The position numbers and the translations under genes were made by a program. The notes beneath the pieces are model-generated. The model was not told where the DNA came from, made no database searches, and saw only the letters and a program-made list of their open reading frames with translations. Shown here piece by piece: positions 20,215 to 30,223 of a stretch of 50,611 nucleotides of DNA; position 1 is the first letter of the stretch, and each line of letters opens with the position of its first letter. The DNA is from Longicatena caecimuris (lineage in GTDB: Bacteria; Bacillota_I; Bacilli_A; Erysipelotrichales; Erysipelotrichaceae): contig NZ_SMBP01000024.1 in assembly GCF_004341945.1 (NCBI RefSeq), positions 1-50,611 on the forward strand, read 5' to 3'.

Positions 20215-20970
20215 TTATCCTTTTTTATAAAATACGATCTGCTGATTTCCAGTTCGTTCCTTATCTAGCTGATAACCATCTTCTTGAAACTGATAAACTT
20301 CTGCCAAAGTTTCTACTTGTCGCTGTGCCAAAAAGTGAACCATGCGTCCTCTTGCCATCTTGGCCTGTGTTGCCTCAACTTTACGTTTTCCCTTTTTTTC
20401 TACTTGGAAAATAACATCAATCCATTGTTCTTTTGGAATATAGGGACGTATTGCTTTCTCATATTCTTTACTTGAAAGATTCAAAAGATAGTTCTCTTTA
20501 TGCGTATGAACTTCCTTTAGCAATACTTTAGCCAAAGTATCTTGCCAATATGCATATAGATCGTTATAATCTTGTACCTTTAGTTTACATTGCATTTCTA
20601 AGCGATAAGGTTGAATACTGTCAAAGGGTCTGACAATGCCATAAAAAGCGCTTAGGATACGCAGATGTTCCTGAAGATAGGAAAGCTCGCTCATCGCTAA
20701 ATTTTCCATTTGCATATATTTAAATTGTAAGCCATCATAAGCTTCTATTGCACAATAGCCATTCTCATGAAAAGACAATTGATCAAAGCGTTGTTTTGTC
20801 TGTATAGCCAATGCTTCTTTCACATGCATGAAATGCATAATATCTTCTACTGTTAACATCTTTATATTCGCTAAAAGCAACTCTGCTTTTTCCCACAGCT
20901 GTGGCAGGGCAGATGGTTTGTAATGGGTCGTTGTTTTCATTGTTTTTGTCGGTGAAATGATATAAAGCAT
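20215..20970 (-). CDS. yaaA: Peroxide stress protein YaaA family
   Basis: 251-aa UPF0246/YaaA protein. The ATG at 20970 gives the family start MLYIISPTKTM, with GAGGG 5 nt away; a GTG four codons upstream overlaps that ribosome site and is unlikely. Family landmarks are RILSAFYGIVRPFDSIQPYRLEM near 103-125 and VEATQAKMARGRMVHFL near 197-213. In E. coli YaaA lowers free iron and DNA damage during peroxide stress. The -10 TATAAT is at 20994-20999 with a poor -35. Confidence 0.9.
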   Translation of the reverse strand: MLYIISPTKTMKTTTHYKPSALPQLWEKAELLLANIKMLTVEDIMHFMHVKEALAIQTKQRFDQLSFHENGYCAIEAYDGLQFKYMQMENLAMSELSYLQEHLRILSAFYGIVRPFDSIQPYRLEMQCKLKVQDYNDLYAYWQDTLAKVLLKEVHTHKENYLLNLSSKEYEKAIRPYIPKEQWIDVIFQVEKKGKRKVEATQAKMARGRMVHFLAQRQVETLAEVYQFQEDGYQLDKERTGNQQIVFYKKG

Positions 20971-21058
20971 AAAATCCCTCACTTTCTGTATGTATTATAA
21001 CAGATATCCTCCATTTTGACAGAATGCTGATGGCATAAAAAAAGGGGGTATCCAAAAT

Positions 21059-21104
21059 CTTTAGGGGTCTGAAATTTCTTGTTTGTTTTTTCATTCCCCT
21101 AAAG
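21059..21104. repeat. 9-bp inverted repeat with 28-nt loop
   Basis: CTTTAGGGG (21059-21067) pairs perfectly with CCCCTAAAG (21096-21104). It sits between the yaaA promoter and the BIG2 remnant; no T run follows, so it is not a plain terminator. Confidence 0.5.
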
Positions 21105-21151
21105 TTGCCCCGTAATTTTCTGGTGAAACTTCCTAAAAGTTTGGTTGCATT

Positions 21152-21183
21152 AAAAAAGAACAGCAGATTTTCTCATGCTGTTC
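21152..21183 (-). terminator. Terminator after the BIG2 remnant
   Basis: An 8-bp stem GAACAGCA/TGCTGTTC followed on the minus strand by six T, 8 nt past the stop. Confidence 0.85.
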
Positions 21184-21191
21184 AATTAGCA

Positions 21192-21716
21192 TTATCTCAC
21201 AACAATCTTACAGGAAACTTTTTTGCCATTTACACTACGTGCATAAATATAGGCAGTTCCTTTTTTCTTAGCTGTAACCTTTCCTTTTGCACTGACGGTC
21301 ACAACATTCTTATTAGATGTTGACCAGGTAACTGTTTGAATGGTTCCTTTCGGTGCCAGTGTTGCTTTTAAGGTAAAAGAAGATCCTTTTTTCAATGTTT
21401 TGTTCTTATAATTTAAAGTCACCTTTGAAGGAGCATTTACAACCTTTACAATACATTGTGCTTTTTTCCCATTCAATGATTTCGCTGTAATGGTTACACT
21501 TCCTGTGGCTTTTGCGCTGACTTTACCATATTTATCCACCGTTGCAATTTTTTTATTACTACTCGACCAAATAACATTCTGAGATGCTTTTGAAGGTAAG
21601 ACGCTGGCTTTTAAGGAAGATTTCTGTCCTTTATACATCGTCTTTTTCGTTGTACTTAATTGTACCTTGGCTGCAGCAGGACGTTTTAAAATTCCGTAAA
21701 TTATTTTACGAAGCAA
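21192..21716 (-). pseudogene. BIG2 (Ig-like group 2) surface protein, C-terminal remnant
   Basis: About 174 codons encoding two tandem bacterial Ig-like group 2 repeats (about 16-93 and 96-174; both end with an NGKK(A/V)xC strand and carry VTWS/VIWSS-SNK cores). The frame can only begin at TTG 21716 just after an in-frame TAA, with no ribosome binding site, no ATG and no signal peptide, whereas such domains normally sit at the end of large secreted proteins. A strong terminator remains downstream. I read it as the 3' end of a gene that lost its 5' part. The alternative is a small intracellular protein from a TTG start. Confidence 0.65.
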
Positions 21717-21731
21717 GGTGTGTTATTGTTT

Positions 21732-22133
21732 ATGGAAAATGGACGTGATTTTCAAATACCTTCCTTTTTATATGAACCAACCACATTAGCAGAACGCCTT
21801 TATGTCCTGCGTAAGATCTTAAAACAAAATCAAGAAGATAATAGAGCTGACTTCCTATTAAAAGAAGAATACTTTTCTTTTGAAAGCATCCTTTCTATCA
21901 GCTGTTATTCTCCAACGAATATTATTTTCTATTACGGAGAAGATATGGATAAAAGCACCTTCTTCTTTAAGGAGAATAGTTTAAATCATTGTATTTATGA
22001 CTTTTTAGCGAATTTATGGGACACAGAAATGGTTTATTCTGTGGAAGAAACGAATGCTTTTTATGAAGAAGTCATACAGCACTATGAAACGCTTCTTGAA
22101 AGCTCAAACACCGATCATAAAACAAGGCGATAA
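21732..22133 (+). CDS. Hypothetical protein
   Basis: 133-aa acidic soluble protein (MENGRDFQIPSFLYEPTTL start; a GTG four codons upstream is possible). I do not recognise a named family. The pattern of a short strand section (SFESILSISCYSPTNIIFYYGEDM) followed by helices (FFFKENSLNHCIYDFLANLW) faintly recalls C-terminal parts of Firmicute transcription regulators, but no DNA-binding helix pair is visible. AAGGTG precedes the ATG. Its stop codon lies in the loop of its own terminator. It abuts the truncated BIG2 gene head to head. Confidence 0.55.
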   Translation: MENGRDFQIPSFLYEPTTLAERLYVLRKILKQNQEDNRADFLLKEEYFSFESILSISCYSPTNIIFYYGEDMDKSTFFFKENSLNHCIYDFLANLWDTEMVYSVEETNAFYEEVIQHYETLLESSNTDHKTRR

Positions 22134-22170
22134 GAATGTATGACTTCCTACCGCCTTGTTTATTTTTTAT
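22121..22170. terminator. Bidirectional terminator, overlaps the end of the 21732 gene
   Basis: The 9-bp stem AACAAGGCG/CGCCTTGTT (22121-22129, 22152-22160) has TATTTTTTAT on the plus side and TTTTATG on the minus side. It serves both the hypothetical gene and the leftward permease gene. Confidence 0.85.
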
Positions 22171-23339
22171 GATGCTTGTTTTGGCAAAGGTTGCTTTGAC
22201 TTTTCTCCTTCATCACTTTGTCTTTTCAAACTGCTTCGCCGATGCATTTCTTCACGCAATAAAGCATAGATGATGGAGAAAATCGGCAAGCCCAATAACA
22301 TACCGGCAAAACCAAAGAAACCTCCGCCTACCGTGATTGCAAATAACACCCATAAGCCAGATAAGCCTACTGTATTCCCCACAACACGTGGATAGATGAG
22401 ATTAGACTCAAATTGCTGTAGACAAATACCGAACAAAATAAAGAAGATTCCTTGCAGCGGATCAACAAAAGCAACAAGCAAGGCACTTAAACCTACACCG
22501 AAGATTGCTCCAAAGATAGGGATAATATTTGTACAGCCAATGATTACGCTAAGAATCGGCGCATATGGGAATTGTAAAATCAGACATCCGATATAACAAA
22601 GGATACCGATGATGATTGCTTCTACTAATTGCCCGGTAACAAAATTAGCAAAGGTTACATTGGTTAAATGTGCAACCTTTAGTAAATACTCGTTTACCCG
22701 CTTTGATGTAAAGGCATATAAGAATTCTTTTGCTTGGGTTAATAAGCGGTTTTTGGAAATTGTCAGATAGACCGCAATCACCAAAGCCATAAAGATATTC
22801 GCAATGCTGCTCGCAAAGCCACTTGCCATATCAATGAGATGAGGCAACCCATTCTTTACGATATTAACCGTCATTTTTTGAATATCCATCGCATAGGTTT
22901 CAATTTGTTTTAAAACTTCTTCCGGTATCTGTTTATTCTCAATCGCCGTTTGAATATTCTTTTGCACTTCTTCTAAATACCCCGGCAATGCATTTGCCAG
23001 TGTGGTAACACTGTGAATTACTTGCGGCATGACAATCCAAAAGATAAAGGTGATCACACCTATAATAATGATCAATGATAACAAGGCTGCCACTGCACGT
23101 TTACCTTTACCCAAGGATGCAGGCAGTTTCTTCATAAAGTACTTCATTGGCAGATTAAAGACAAATGCCATCATAATACCATAAATAAATGGCTTTAATA
23201 AATTTATGATCATCTGTAAAGTACCCATGACCTGATCAATATGTAAAATGACCCAAACCAAGGCAATGGTATAGGTGATGATGAATATAATGTGTTTCAT
23301 CGTCAAACGATTTAACTTCTTATCCTTATCTTTTAACAT
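22167..23339 (-). CDS. AI-2E family transporter (PerM/YdiK-like)
   Basis: 390-aa membrane protein with about eight spans (for example 16-34, 38-60, 82-108, 185-200, 240-257, 265-290 and a cluster at 318-358) and a large central soluble region, typical of the AI-2E/UPF0118 exporter family. GAAGGAG lies 8 nt before the ATG. It follows uvrB by 29 nt and may be the last gene of a ctpA-uvrB-permease transcript ending at 22121-22160. Despite the family name, the substrate is unknown; some homologues are Na+/H+ antiporters. Confidence 0.85.
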   Translation of the reverse strand: MLKDKDKKLNRLTMKHIIFIITYTIALVWVILHIDQVMGTLQMIINLLKPFIYGIMMAFVFNLPMKYFMKKLPASLGKGKRAVAALLSLIIIIGVITFIFWIVMPQVIHSVTTLANALPGYLEEVQKNIQTAIENKQIPEEVLKQIETYAMDIQKMTVNIVKNGLPHLIDMASGFASSIANIFMALVIAVYLTISKNRLLTQAKEFLYAFTSKRVNEYLLKVAHLTNVTFANFVTGQLVEAIIIGILCYIGCLILQFPYAPILSVIIGCTNIIPIFGAIFGVGLSALLVAFVDPLQGIFFILFGICLQQFESNLIYPRVVGNTVGLSGLWVLFAITVGGGFFGFAGMLLGLPIFSIIYALLREEMHRRSSLKRQSDEGEKSKQPLPKQAS

Positions 23340-23368
23340 TGCCCCATCTCCTTCTTCCTTATTAGTGA

Positions 23369-25351
23369 TTATGAATTACGTAATTCAATCAAAATATCGC
23401 GTAATTCCGCAGCTCGCTCGAAATCGAGCACTTTTGCCGCTTCTTTCATTTCCTTTTCCAAATTTACTAAGAGTTTTTCTTTATCCTTCTTTGTTACTTT
23501 GGCTTTTTTGCTCATATATTTCGCCGTCATTTCCTGTGTTTCTTTACTGCGAACAACCTCATGAATCGGCTTGATGATTGTTTTTGGTGTGATTCCATGT
23601 TCCTTATTATAAGCAATCTGGATTTCACGTCTTCTGGCTGTTTCATCCAAAGCCTTCTGCATACTGCCGGTAATCGTATCGGCATACATGATAACTTCAC
23701 CATGCGCATTACGGGCAGCACGTCCAATGATCTGAATCAAAGAGCGTTCGCTACGCAAGAAGCCTTCCTTATCCGCATCTAATATCGCTATTAAGGAAAC
23801 TTCCGGAATATCCAGACCTTCTCTTAGCAAGTTGATACCAATCAATACATCATATTTCCCACGACGCAAATCACGGATGATTTCCGTTCGCTCAATTGTT
23901 TTTACTTCATGATGCAGCCAGGCAACCTTAAAGTCCATCCCTTTCAAGTAGCTGGATAAATCTTCTGCCATTCGCACGGTTAATGTGGTTATCAAGGTAC
24001 GCTCATTACGAGCGATCCGTGTTTTTATCTCATCCACCAGATCGTCAATTTGTCCTTGTGTTGGACGAACTTCAACCTTAGGATCTAACAATCCTGTAGG
24101 ACGTATGATTTGTTCAATGACTTCACCATGCGTCTTCTCCATTTCATAATCTCCCGGTGTTGCGGAAACAAAGACTGCCTGATGGTACATTTTTTCAAAT
24201 TCTTCAAAACGCAGCGGTCGATTATCCAATGCACTTGGCAAACGGAATCCATAATTCACCAAAGTTTCTTTTCTTGCCCGATCGCCATTATACATCCCAC
24301 GAATCTGTGGCAAAGATACATGACTTTCATCTACGACCAATAAAAAATCATCCGGGAAGTAATCAAATAAGGTATAAGGACGTTCCCCTGGTTTTCGTCC
24401 ATCGATATGACGAGAATAGTTTTCTATACCGGGGCATACGCCAAATTCACGCAATGCCTCCATATCATAACGAGTACGTTGTTCCAAGCGCTGTTTCTCT
24501 AGCAGCTTTCCTTCATTATCAAGTTCTTTTAAGCGTTCTTCTAATTCCGCACCGATCGTATCTGCGGCACGATTGATAATTTCTTGCTTTGTCGCATAGC
24601 CACTTGCCGGATACACAACATATACCGTATAGGCGTTTTGTACCTTACCAGTCAAAGGATCTACTTCACAAATACGTTCAATTTCATCATCAAACATCTC
24701 AATACGCAAGATATAAGAATCGGTATGTCCAAGTGCCACCTCAATCACATCACCACGTACACGGAAGGTACCACGTATTAAATCCATATCATTGCGCTGA
24801 TACTGACGTGCTACTAATTTCCCCATTAATTCCTTACGATCTATGATATCCCCTACGCGAATACTGAAAAACATATCCCGATATTGCTCTGGGTTACTGG
24901 CACCATAGATACAGGCTACAGACGCAATAATAATCGTATCTCTTCGTTCCAGTATCGAATTGACGGCTGCCATTCGAAGCATATCCAATTCCATATTGGT
25001 TGTGGCATTCTTATCAATATAGGTATCAGAACTTGGTATATAGGCTTCAGGCTGATAATAATCAAAGTTAGATACGAAATATTCCACACGATTATTAGGA
25101 AAGAATTCTTTAAATTCTGAATATAGCTGTCCAGCCAACGTCTTATTATGCGCAAACACTAGCGTAGGTTTATTGACCTGTGCAATGACATTCGATATCG
25201 TAAAGGTCTTACCCGTTCCGGTTGCCCCTAACAAAACCTGCTGTTTCTTTCCTTCCTTTATGCCTTCTACAAGCTCTTTGATTGCCTTAGGTTGATCTCC
25301 TTGAGGCTGATATTCTGATACTAAATCAAATAGCTTTTCCTCATTTTTCAT
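23369..25351 (-). CDS. uvrB: Excinuclease ABC subunit B
   Basis: 660-aa nucleotide excision repair helicase that loads UvrC at lesions. Walker A GATGTGKT is at 42-49; the beta-hairpin tyrosines (YYQPEAYIP) near 92-100; the DESH box near 335; the UVR domain that binds UvrC or UvrA is at the C-terminus ([17 protein letters not shown]). The start overlaps the upstream protease gene by 11 nt in another frame, suggesting coupled translation. uvrA does not follow. Confidence 0.98.
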   Translation of the reverse strand: MKNEEKLFDLVSEYQPQGDQPKAIKELVEGIKEGKKQQVLLGATGTGKTFTISNVIAQVNKPTLVFAHNKTLAGQLYSEFKEFFPNNRVEYFVSNFDYYQPEAYIPSSDTYIDKNATTNMELDMLRMAAVNSILERRDTIIIASVACIYGASNPEQYRDMFFSIRVGDIIDRKELMGKLVARQYQRNDMDLIRGTFRVRGDVIEVALGHTDSYILRIEMFDDEIERICEVDPLTGKVQNAYTVYVVYPASGYATKQEIINRAADTIGAELEERLKELDNEGKLLEKQRLEQRTRYDMEALREFGVCPGIENYSRHIDGRKPGERPYTLFDYFPDDFLLVVDESHVSLPQIRGMYNGDRARKETLVNYGFRLPSALDNRPLRFEEFEKMYHQAVFVSATPGDYEMEKTHGEVIEQIIRPTGLLDPKVEVRPTQGQIDDLVDEIKTRIARNERTLITTLTVRMAEDLSSYLKGMDFKVAWLHHEVKTIERTEIIRDLRRGKYDVLIGINLLREGLDIPEVSLIAILDADKEGFLRSERSLIQIIGRAARNAHGEVIMYADTITGSMQKALDETARRREIQIAYNKEHGITPKTIIKPIHEVVRSKETQEMTAKYMSKKAKVTKKDKEKLLVNLEKEMKEAAKVLDFERAAELRDILIELRNS

Positions 25352-26822
25352 TTGCTATTTCCATCGCTTTCTTTAATTGTAAATCATATTTATATGGATC
25401 ACTCCGCCATTTTCTAAGGCAGTCTGATACCAGTGATCTACAGACTTCTTCGCGAATCTTTCCATCCGCTTTCAATTCATGATCTTTTTGATACTGTGTT
25501 AATGCTTTTGCAGAGGTATAAGAGAAATAGGCATCCGTACGATCAACTGCGTATCCTAAAAACTTTAAGTAGATCTGTACGGGAGATGCCGCTTCATTTA
25601 CGGTATCAAAAGCAAATTCTTCTTTATCTAATTGCGGCATGCCTGTTACATATGCCGCTTCCTGTGCTACTTTGATATCCGGAGTAATTCCAACTTTATT
25701 AAGCTTATTACCTTTTGGTGTTATCCATTCACCGGTTGTGTATTTTAGCATACTGCCATCCTTAAATGGTAATGGAATCTGTACCGTACCCTTACCATAT
25801 GTTTTTTCACCGATAACGATTGCTTGCGCCTGTTCTTTTAAAGCCGCTGTTAAAGCCTCTGATGCACTTGCCGTTCCACCATTGACTAGTATCAATAATT
25901 TATCAAAGGTATAATGCTCATAACCATTCAATGTCTTATATTCCGTGATATTGCCATCATGATCATCTTCCTTAAAAATAACCTGATCATCCTGCATTAA
26001 ATAACTGGCAATCTGTAGTGCCGCTTTTAAATAGCCTCCACTGTTATCACGTAAATCAATAATCAAATGCTTAACTTTTGCTTTCTTGATATCCTCTAAA
26101 TGGCGACCAAATTCATCACCACTTGTTTCCGCAAAAGTCGTTAGTTCAATTTTTGCTGTATCTCCCTTGATTTCACTGAACACAGTTCCATTTACTTTTT
26201 TACGGGTAATCGTTTTTTCTATATGTTTTCCACTGCGAATGATTTCCAGCTTCACTTTTGTGCCACTTTCCCCTTTAACTTTTTTAGCCACTTCTTCTGT
26301 TGAAGTGTTTTTTAATACTTTGCCATCTACTGCATAAATCTGGTCACCTGCATGAAGTCCTGCTTTTTCTGCCGGTGAATCCTTAATAATATCAGAGATG
26401 ATAAACGTATTATCATCTAAGGCATACATTGTAACACCAATGCCGACAACACTGCCTTCCATAGAGCTTGTAAAGCTTTCACTTTGCTCATTATTCAGGT
26501 ACATCGTATGCTGATCACCGCCGGCATCGACCATACCCTTGATAGCTCCATTGATCAGTTGCTCATTGAAGTCTTCTTTATCTTTCCCAAAATAAAATTT
26601 ATTTTTCATGATGGTATATACTTCACTCAATTTAGCAAAAGTTTTATCATTGGTGACATCTGAACGGCTTAAAAATCGGTTAAGACCATATCCAGAAAAG
26701 AAGAAAATAACACATAGAGCAATTATGCCAATGCGTCTTTTCCTTTGTTTCTTCTCTGCTTCTATCTCATCCGGCCATTTATGGCGCACTAATTTATAAC
26801 GAACTACTTTTTTTTCAGACAT
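25341..26822 (-). CDS. C-terminal processing peptidase (S41, CtpA/CtpB-like)
   Basis: 493-aa membrane-anchored serine protease. The N-terminus is cytosolic and basic; one membrane span at 31-47; PDZ domain about 115-205; S41 catalytic domain with Ser319 (GGTASASE) and Lys344 (YGKGTVQ), the expected 25-residue spacing; a peptidoglycan-binding domain near 413-480. Of several Met codons I chose 26822, six bases after GAGGTG. An extended -10 promoter is at 26866-26894. Members process secreted or envelope proteins. It overlaps uvrB. Confidence 0.93.
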   Translation of the reverse strand: MSEKKVVRYKLVRHKWPDEIEAEKKQRKRRIGIIALCVIFFFSGYGLNRFLSRSDVTNDKTFAKLSEVYTIMKNKFYFGKDKEDFNEQLINGAIKGMVDAGGDQHTMYLNNEQSESFTSSMEGSVVGIGVTMYALDDNTFIISDIIKDSPAEKAGLHAGDQIYAVDGKVLKNTSTEEVAKKVKGESGTKVKLEIIRSGKHIEKTITRKKVNGTVFSEIKGDTAKIELTTFAETSGDEFGRHLEDIKKAKVKHLIIDLRDNSGGYLKAALQIASYLMQDDQVIFKEDDHDGNITEYKTLNGYEHYTFDKLLILVNGGTASASEALTAALKEQAQAIVIGEKTYGKGTVQIPLPFKDGSMLKYTTGEWITPKGNKLNKVGITPDIKVAQEAAYVTGMPQLDKEEFAFDTVNEAASPVQIYLKFLGYAVDRTDAYFSYTSAKALTQYQKDHELKADGKIREEVCRSLVSDCLRKWRSDPYKYDLQLKKAMEIANEK

Positions 26823-26865
26823 CATCATCACCTCATCAGCATAACTGAAAATTATTACGTGTATT

Positions 26866-26894
26866 ATCATACCATATTTCAGCGTTCATGATAA
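26866..26894 (-). promoter_or_regulatory. Promoter of ctpA-like/uvrB transcript
   Basis: TTATCA (26889-26894), 17-nt spacer, TATGAT (26866-26871) preceded by TGG, an extended -10 element. Confidence 0.55.
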
Positions 26895-27023
26895 GTCATT
26901 CCCTTCGTAATCATCTGAATGATCAAAAAGGTAATGACAAACGTAGTAAATATGAATAAATATCCACCGATTTATGATTTATACCCAGAATTCTTATCAC
27001 TATTTGAAGGATTTTTTTCATAC

Positions 27024-27051
27024 AAAAAGAGCCCTCTGTTTTAGAAGGCTC
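27024..27051 (-). terminator. Terminator after the cytidylate-kinase-like gene
   Basis: A 9-bp stem GAGCCTTCT/AGAGGGCTC (one G-U pair) followed on the minus strand by five T, 18 nt beyond the stop. Confidence 0.85.
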
Positions 27052-27069
27052 AACATATGCACATCCTTT

Positions 27070-27687
27070 TTATAAACTCTTATTGACCGCAACTTCTTTA
27101 ATGATTTCCACACAACCATCAATACCAAAGGTACTGGAGTTTAATGAAATATCATAATTTTCTGCACGGCCCCATTTACGATCGGTATAATACTCATAAT
27201 AATTCGCACGACGCTTATCAATTTTATGAATAGAATTTTCAATATCGCGTTCATCTACTTCATAAGAATGAATAGCGCGTTCTTTTTTCTCTTTCATATT
27301 ACCATGAATAAATACATTTAATACCGTATCATAATCTTTTAAAACATAATCTGCACAGCGTCCGACAATAACACATGCGCCTTCCTTTGCCACCTGCTCA
27401 ATAACCTGTGATTGTACCAGAAACAGACGATCATTCAAGGAAAGTTCAGTAATTGTTGATAACGGTCCTCCTAAGGAATAACCAAGAGCACCTAATAAAC
27501 GGAAACCTTTGCTTGTACGAGAATCTTCTTCCTCAAACAATTCCTTATCTAATCCGCTTTCCTTTGCAGCAATTTCGATAAGTTCTTTGTCATAGAAAGG
27601 TACATTCAGCTGTTCAGCCAGCTTTTTGCCGATTTCTCTACCGCCGCTTCCAAATTCTCTACTGATTGTAATAATGGTCTTTTTCAT
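27070..27687 (-). CDS. Cytidylate kinase-like family protein
   Basis: 205-aa P-loop protein of the cytidylate kinase 2 family. The N-terminal MKKTIITISREFGSGGREIGKKLA contains the phosphate-binding loop (9-20), followed by FYDKELIE and, near 105, the CVIVGRCADYVL strand. The ATG at 27687 has GAGGAGG 8 nt away; the frame is open 10 codons further but without a ribosome site. The true substrate of this family is not well defined; the housekeeping Cmk is a different family. It is driven by a good promoter and transcribed divergently from the phosphonate operon. Confidence 0.85.
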   Translation of the reverse strand: MKKTIITISREFGSGGREIGKKLAEQLNVPFYDKELIEIAAKESGLDKELFEEEDSRTSKGFRLLGALGYSLGGPLSTITELSLNDRLFLVQSQVIEQVAKEGACVIVGRCADYVLKDYDTVLNVFIHGNMKEKKERAIHSYEVDERDIENSIHKIDKRRANYYEYYTDRKWGRAENYDISLNSSTFGIDGCVEIIKEVAVNKSL

Positions 27688-27715
27688 AAAATCGACCTCC
27701 TCACCTTGTAATTTC

Positions 27716-27744
27716 ATTATACTATCATCTGCTTACAACATCAA
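27716..27744 (-). promoter_or_regulatory. Promoter of the cytidylate-kinase-like gene
   Basis: TTGATG (27739-27744), 17-nt spacer, perfect TATAAT (27716-27721) on the minus strand. Confidence 0.75.
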
Positions 27745-27935
27745 TGTTTCCGTTTTCATTTTTGTAAATAGCATTGCATCAAGTTTTTTATCACTGCCTT
27801 TCTTAAGGTATTCCCGGATAGTATCTATCCTATACAGAAAGAAGCAAACGGCTAGTTACAAAGGCTATTATTTGTTCATATTATAGCGATTAATTCAGAT
27901 AGAAAAAACATTTATATTGATATTTTCCTTGTATT

Positions 27936-27977
27936 TGTTCAATTTATGTATTATCATAACGATATTGAACATATAAT
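27936..27977 (+). promoter_or_regulatory. Promoter and inverted-repeat operator candidate of the phosphonate operon
   Basis: A perfect TATAAT (27972-27977) has no recognisable -35 at 16-18 nt. Instead TGTTCAAT (27936-27943) and ATTGAACA (27964-27971) form an 8-bp perfect inverted repeat with a 20-nt centre; the right arm abuts the -10. That geometry fits a regulated promoter. The regulator is not identifiable from the sequence. Confidence 0.5.
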
Positions 27978-28012
27978 TATCTTATATGATTCATCAAAAG
28001 GAGATGCTAAAA

Positions 28013-29101
28013 ATGAAGCCTACTGTCTTATTAACACCGGGTCCTTTAACAACCAGCGCTGCTGTAAAGCAAGCAATGTTACAAGATCTTGGCACTAGAG
28101 ATGATGAATATCGTATGATAATCCAATCTTTGCGTGAACAACTATGCGAATTGGGACAAGTGCATCCAGCGCAATACGCTTTGATTTTCATGCAAGGTTC
28201 TGGAACCTTTGGAGTAGAAAGTGTCTTAACAAGCACGATTCGTCAAGATGAGCATGTTCTGATTTTAGCGAATGGAGCTTATGGAAACCGCATGGCACAA
28301 ATATGTGAAACTGCTCATATCCCATTTACATTAAAAAATTATCCTATGGATAAAGCTTTACCACTCGATGAAGTAAAAGAGCAGATAGCCGATCCTCGCT
28401 ATACCCATGTTGCCTATGTGCATTGTGAAACAACGGCAGGTGTGATGAATGATCTTTACCGTATACAAGAATGTATCCGCAGCTATCACAAAATCAGCAT
28501 TGTCGATGCCATGAGCAGTTTTGGCTCTGCACCGATTGCTATTGCAGATGCAGGGATTGATTATCTGATAACCAGTGCGAATAAATGTCTGCATGGTGTA
28601 CCGGGAGTAGCTATCATCTTTGCCAGAAAAGCACATTTGGATACATGTCCGCATTGTGCTGTTAGCCTGTCCTTAGATTTGTACGAACAATATCGCTCTA
28701 TGGAAGAAACCCAAGGCGCATTTCGCTTTACTTCACCAACGCATGTCATGTTAGCTTTGCAAGAAGCTTTGACAACACTGATAACAAACGGAGGCATTCC
28801 AGCACGTCGTAAACGCTATATGCATGTCCAAAAAGAATTGCATGACAGTATGACGAAGTATGGTTTCCATACCTTAGTAGAGCCTGACGTGCAATCTTGT
28901 GTCATAACGACATATTTGTGTCCGAAAGGTTTTGATTTTACGCATTTCTACAACTTTTTTAAAGCCCATGGTTTCTTGTTATATGCTGGGAAATTACCTG
29001 GTATAGATGCATTTAGGATTGGTAATATAGGGGAAATCAGCGATGCAGATATTCTTCACTTTAAAAAAGTCTTACGCATGTATATGGAGGAAAACAGATG
29101 A
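28013..29101 (+). CDS. phnW: 2-aminoethylphosphonate-pyruvate transaminase
   Basis: 362-aa PLP aminotransferase interconverting phosphonoacetaldehyde plus alanine with 2-aminoethylphosphonate plus pyruvate. The N-terminal LLTPGPLTTS, Asp165 (VDAMSSFG) and the PLP lysine Lys191 (SANKCLHG) match the Salmonella enzyme with a constant offset of 3. The ATG at 28013 is 9 nt from AGGAG; upstream Met codons lack spacing. It is usually catabolic, but here it is followed by aepY and aepX, so it most likely runs in the biosynthetic direction. It overlaps aepY by 4 nt. Confidence 0.95.
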   Translation: MKPTVLLTPGPLTTSAAVKQAMLQDLGTRDDEYRMIIQSLREQLCELGQVHPAQYALIFMQGSGTFGVESVLTSTIRQDEHVLILANGAYGNRMAQICETAHIPFTLKNYPMDKALPLDEVKEQIADPRYTHVAYVHCETTAGVMNDLYRIQECIRSYHKISIVDAMSSFGSAPIAIADAGIDYLITSANKCLHGVPGVAIIFARKAHLDTCPHCAVSLSLDLYEQYRSMEETQGAFRFTSPTHVMLALQEALTTLITNGGIPARRKRYMHVQKELHDSMTKYGFHTLVEPDVQSCVITTYLCPKGFDFTHFYNFFKAHGFLLYAGKLPGIDAFRIGNIGEISDADILHFKKVLRMYMEENR

Positions 29102-30222
29102 AAGCAGAAACTTTGATAAATGCTTTAGAAGCAATTGCTATCCACGATTATATTGGTGTTCCAGATTCCACATTAAAAAGCTTTTGTGATTATTTATACT
29201 TGCACAAGAGCCCTGCACAGCATCATGTGCCTGTAAATGAAGGTGCAGCACTGGCTATGGGAGCTGGCATCTATTTAGCAAGCAGTCAGATATCTTGTGT
29301 TTATATGCAAAACAGTGGCTTAGGTAATGCTGTAAATCCTATCACCAGTCTGCTGCATGAAAAGGTATATGCGATTCCAATGTTATTCATCATCGGCTAT
29401 CGCGGTCAGCCCGGATATGCAGATGAACCACAGCATAAGTTTCAGGGAGCGATCACCTTACCTATGTTAGAGCTGTTAGAAATTCCCTATGCCGTGTTGA
29501 AAAAAGACGATGATGCCTTCTCCCTTTCACAGATACTAAAAAAAGCACAGACATGTTTTCAAGCGAAGAAGCAATTTGCCATCGTTGTGGAAAAAGGTGC
29601 TCTTGAAAGCGAAGAAACCTTACACTTTCAAAATGGCTTCCATATACGAAGAGAAGAAGCCATTCAACACGTTATTTCTTCACTGCAATCAGAAGATGTC
29701 ATCATCAGTACGACCGGCAAGATTTCCCGAGAGGTTTATGAACAGAGCAATGCTATATTAGGTCATCATAAACAAGCGTTCTTAACCGTAGGCTCTATGG
29801 GACATGCCTCTATGATTGCACAAGGTATAGCCTTAAAGTGTCCGCATAAGCGTGTCTTTTGTTTTGATGGCGATGGAGCTGCGCTGATGCACATGGGTTC
29901 TATGAACTATATTGCCCAACAGCCTTGTGAGAACCTTATCCATATCGTTTTTAATAATCTTGCTCATGAATCCGTTGGTGGCATGCCGACACAATGTGCT
30001 AAGACGCCCCTTTATGATATCGCAAAGGCCATGGGCTATAAACATGTTCTCTATATTACTGATTTACAAGAATTGGATAGCACTTTACAAAGAAACTATC
30101 AAGGACCGGTATTTATCGAAATCGGTGTTGCAGTAGGTTCTCGTGCTGACTTAGGAAGACCGAAAGAAACTGCTGTAGAAAATAAAGAACAATTTATGAG
30201 CGTTTTGAAAGGAGAATACTAA
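29098..30222 (+). CDS. aepY: Phosphonopyruvate decarboxylase
   Basis: 374-aa ThDP enzyme that decarboxylates phosphonopyruvate to phosphonoacetaldehyde, the step that makes phosphonate synthesis irreversible. The catalytic Glu48 lies in PVNEGAALAMGAG, the pyrophosphate/Mg motif is GDG at 258-260 ending in NN at 286-287. The start overlaps phnW in an ATGA, and one base separates it from aepX. Full length. Confidence 0.95.
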   Translation: MKAETLINALEAIAIHDYIGVPDSTLKSFCDYLYLHKSPAQHHVPVNEGAALAMGAGIYLASSQISCVYMQNSGLGNAVNPITSLLHEKVYAIPMLFIIGYRGQPGYADEPQHKFQGAITLPMLELLEIPYAVLKKDDDAFSLSQILKKAQTCFQAKKQFAIVVEKGALESEETLHFQNGFHIRREEAIQHVISSLQSEDVIISTTGKISREVYEQSNAILGHHKQAFLTVGSMGHASMIAQGIALKCPHKRVFCFDGDGAALMHMGSMNYIAQQPCENLIHIVFNNLAHESVGGMPTQCAKTPLYDIAKAMGYKHVLYITDLQELDSTLQRNYQGPVFIEIGVAVGSRADLGRPKETAVENKEQFMSVLKGEY

Positions 30223-30223
30223 C

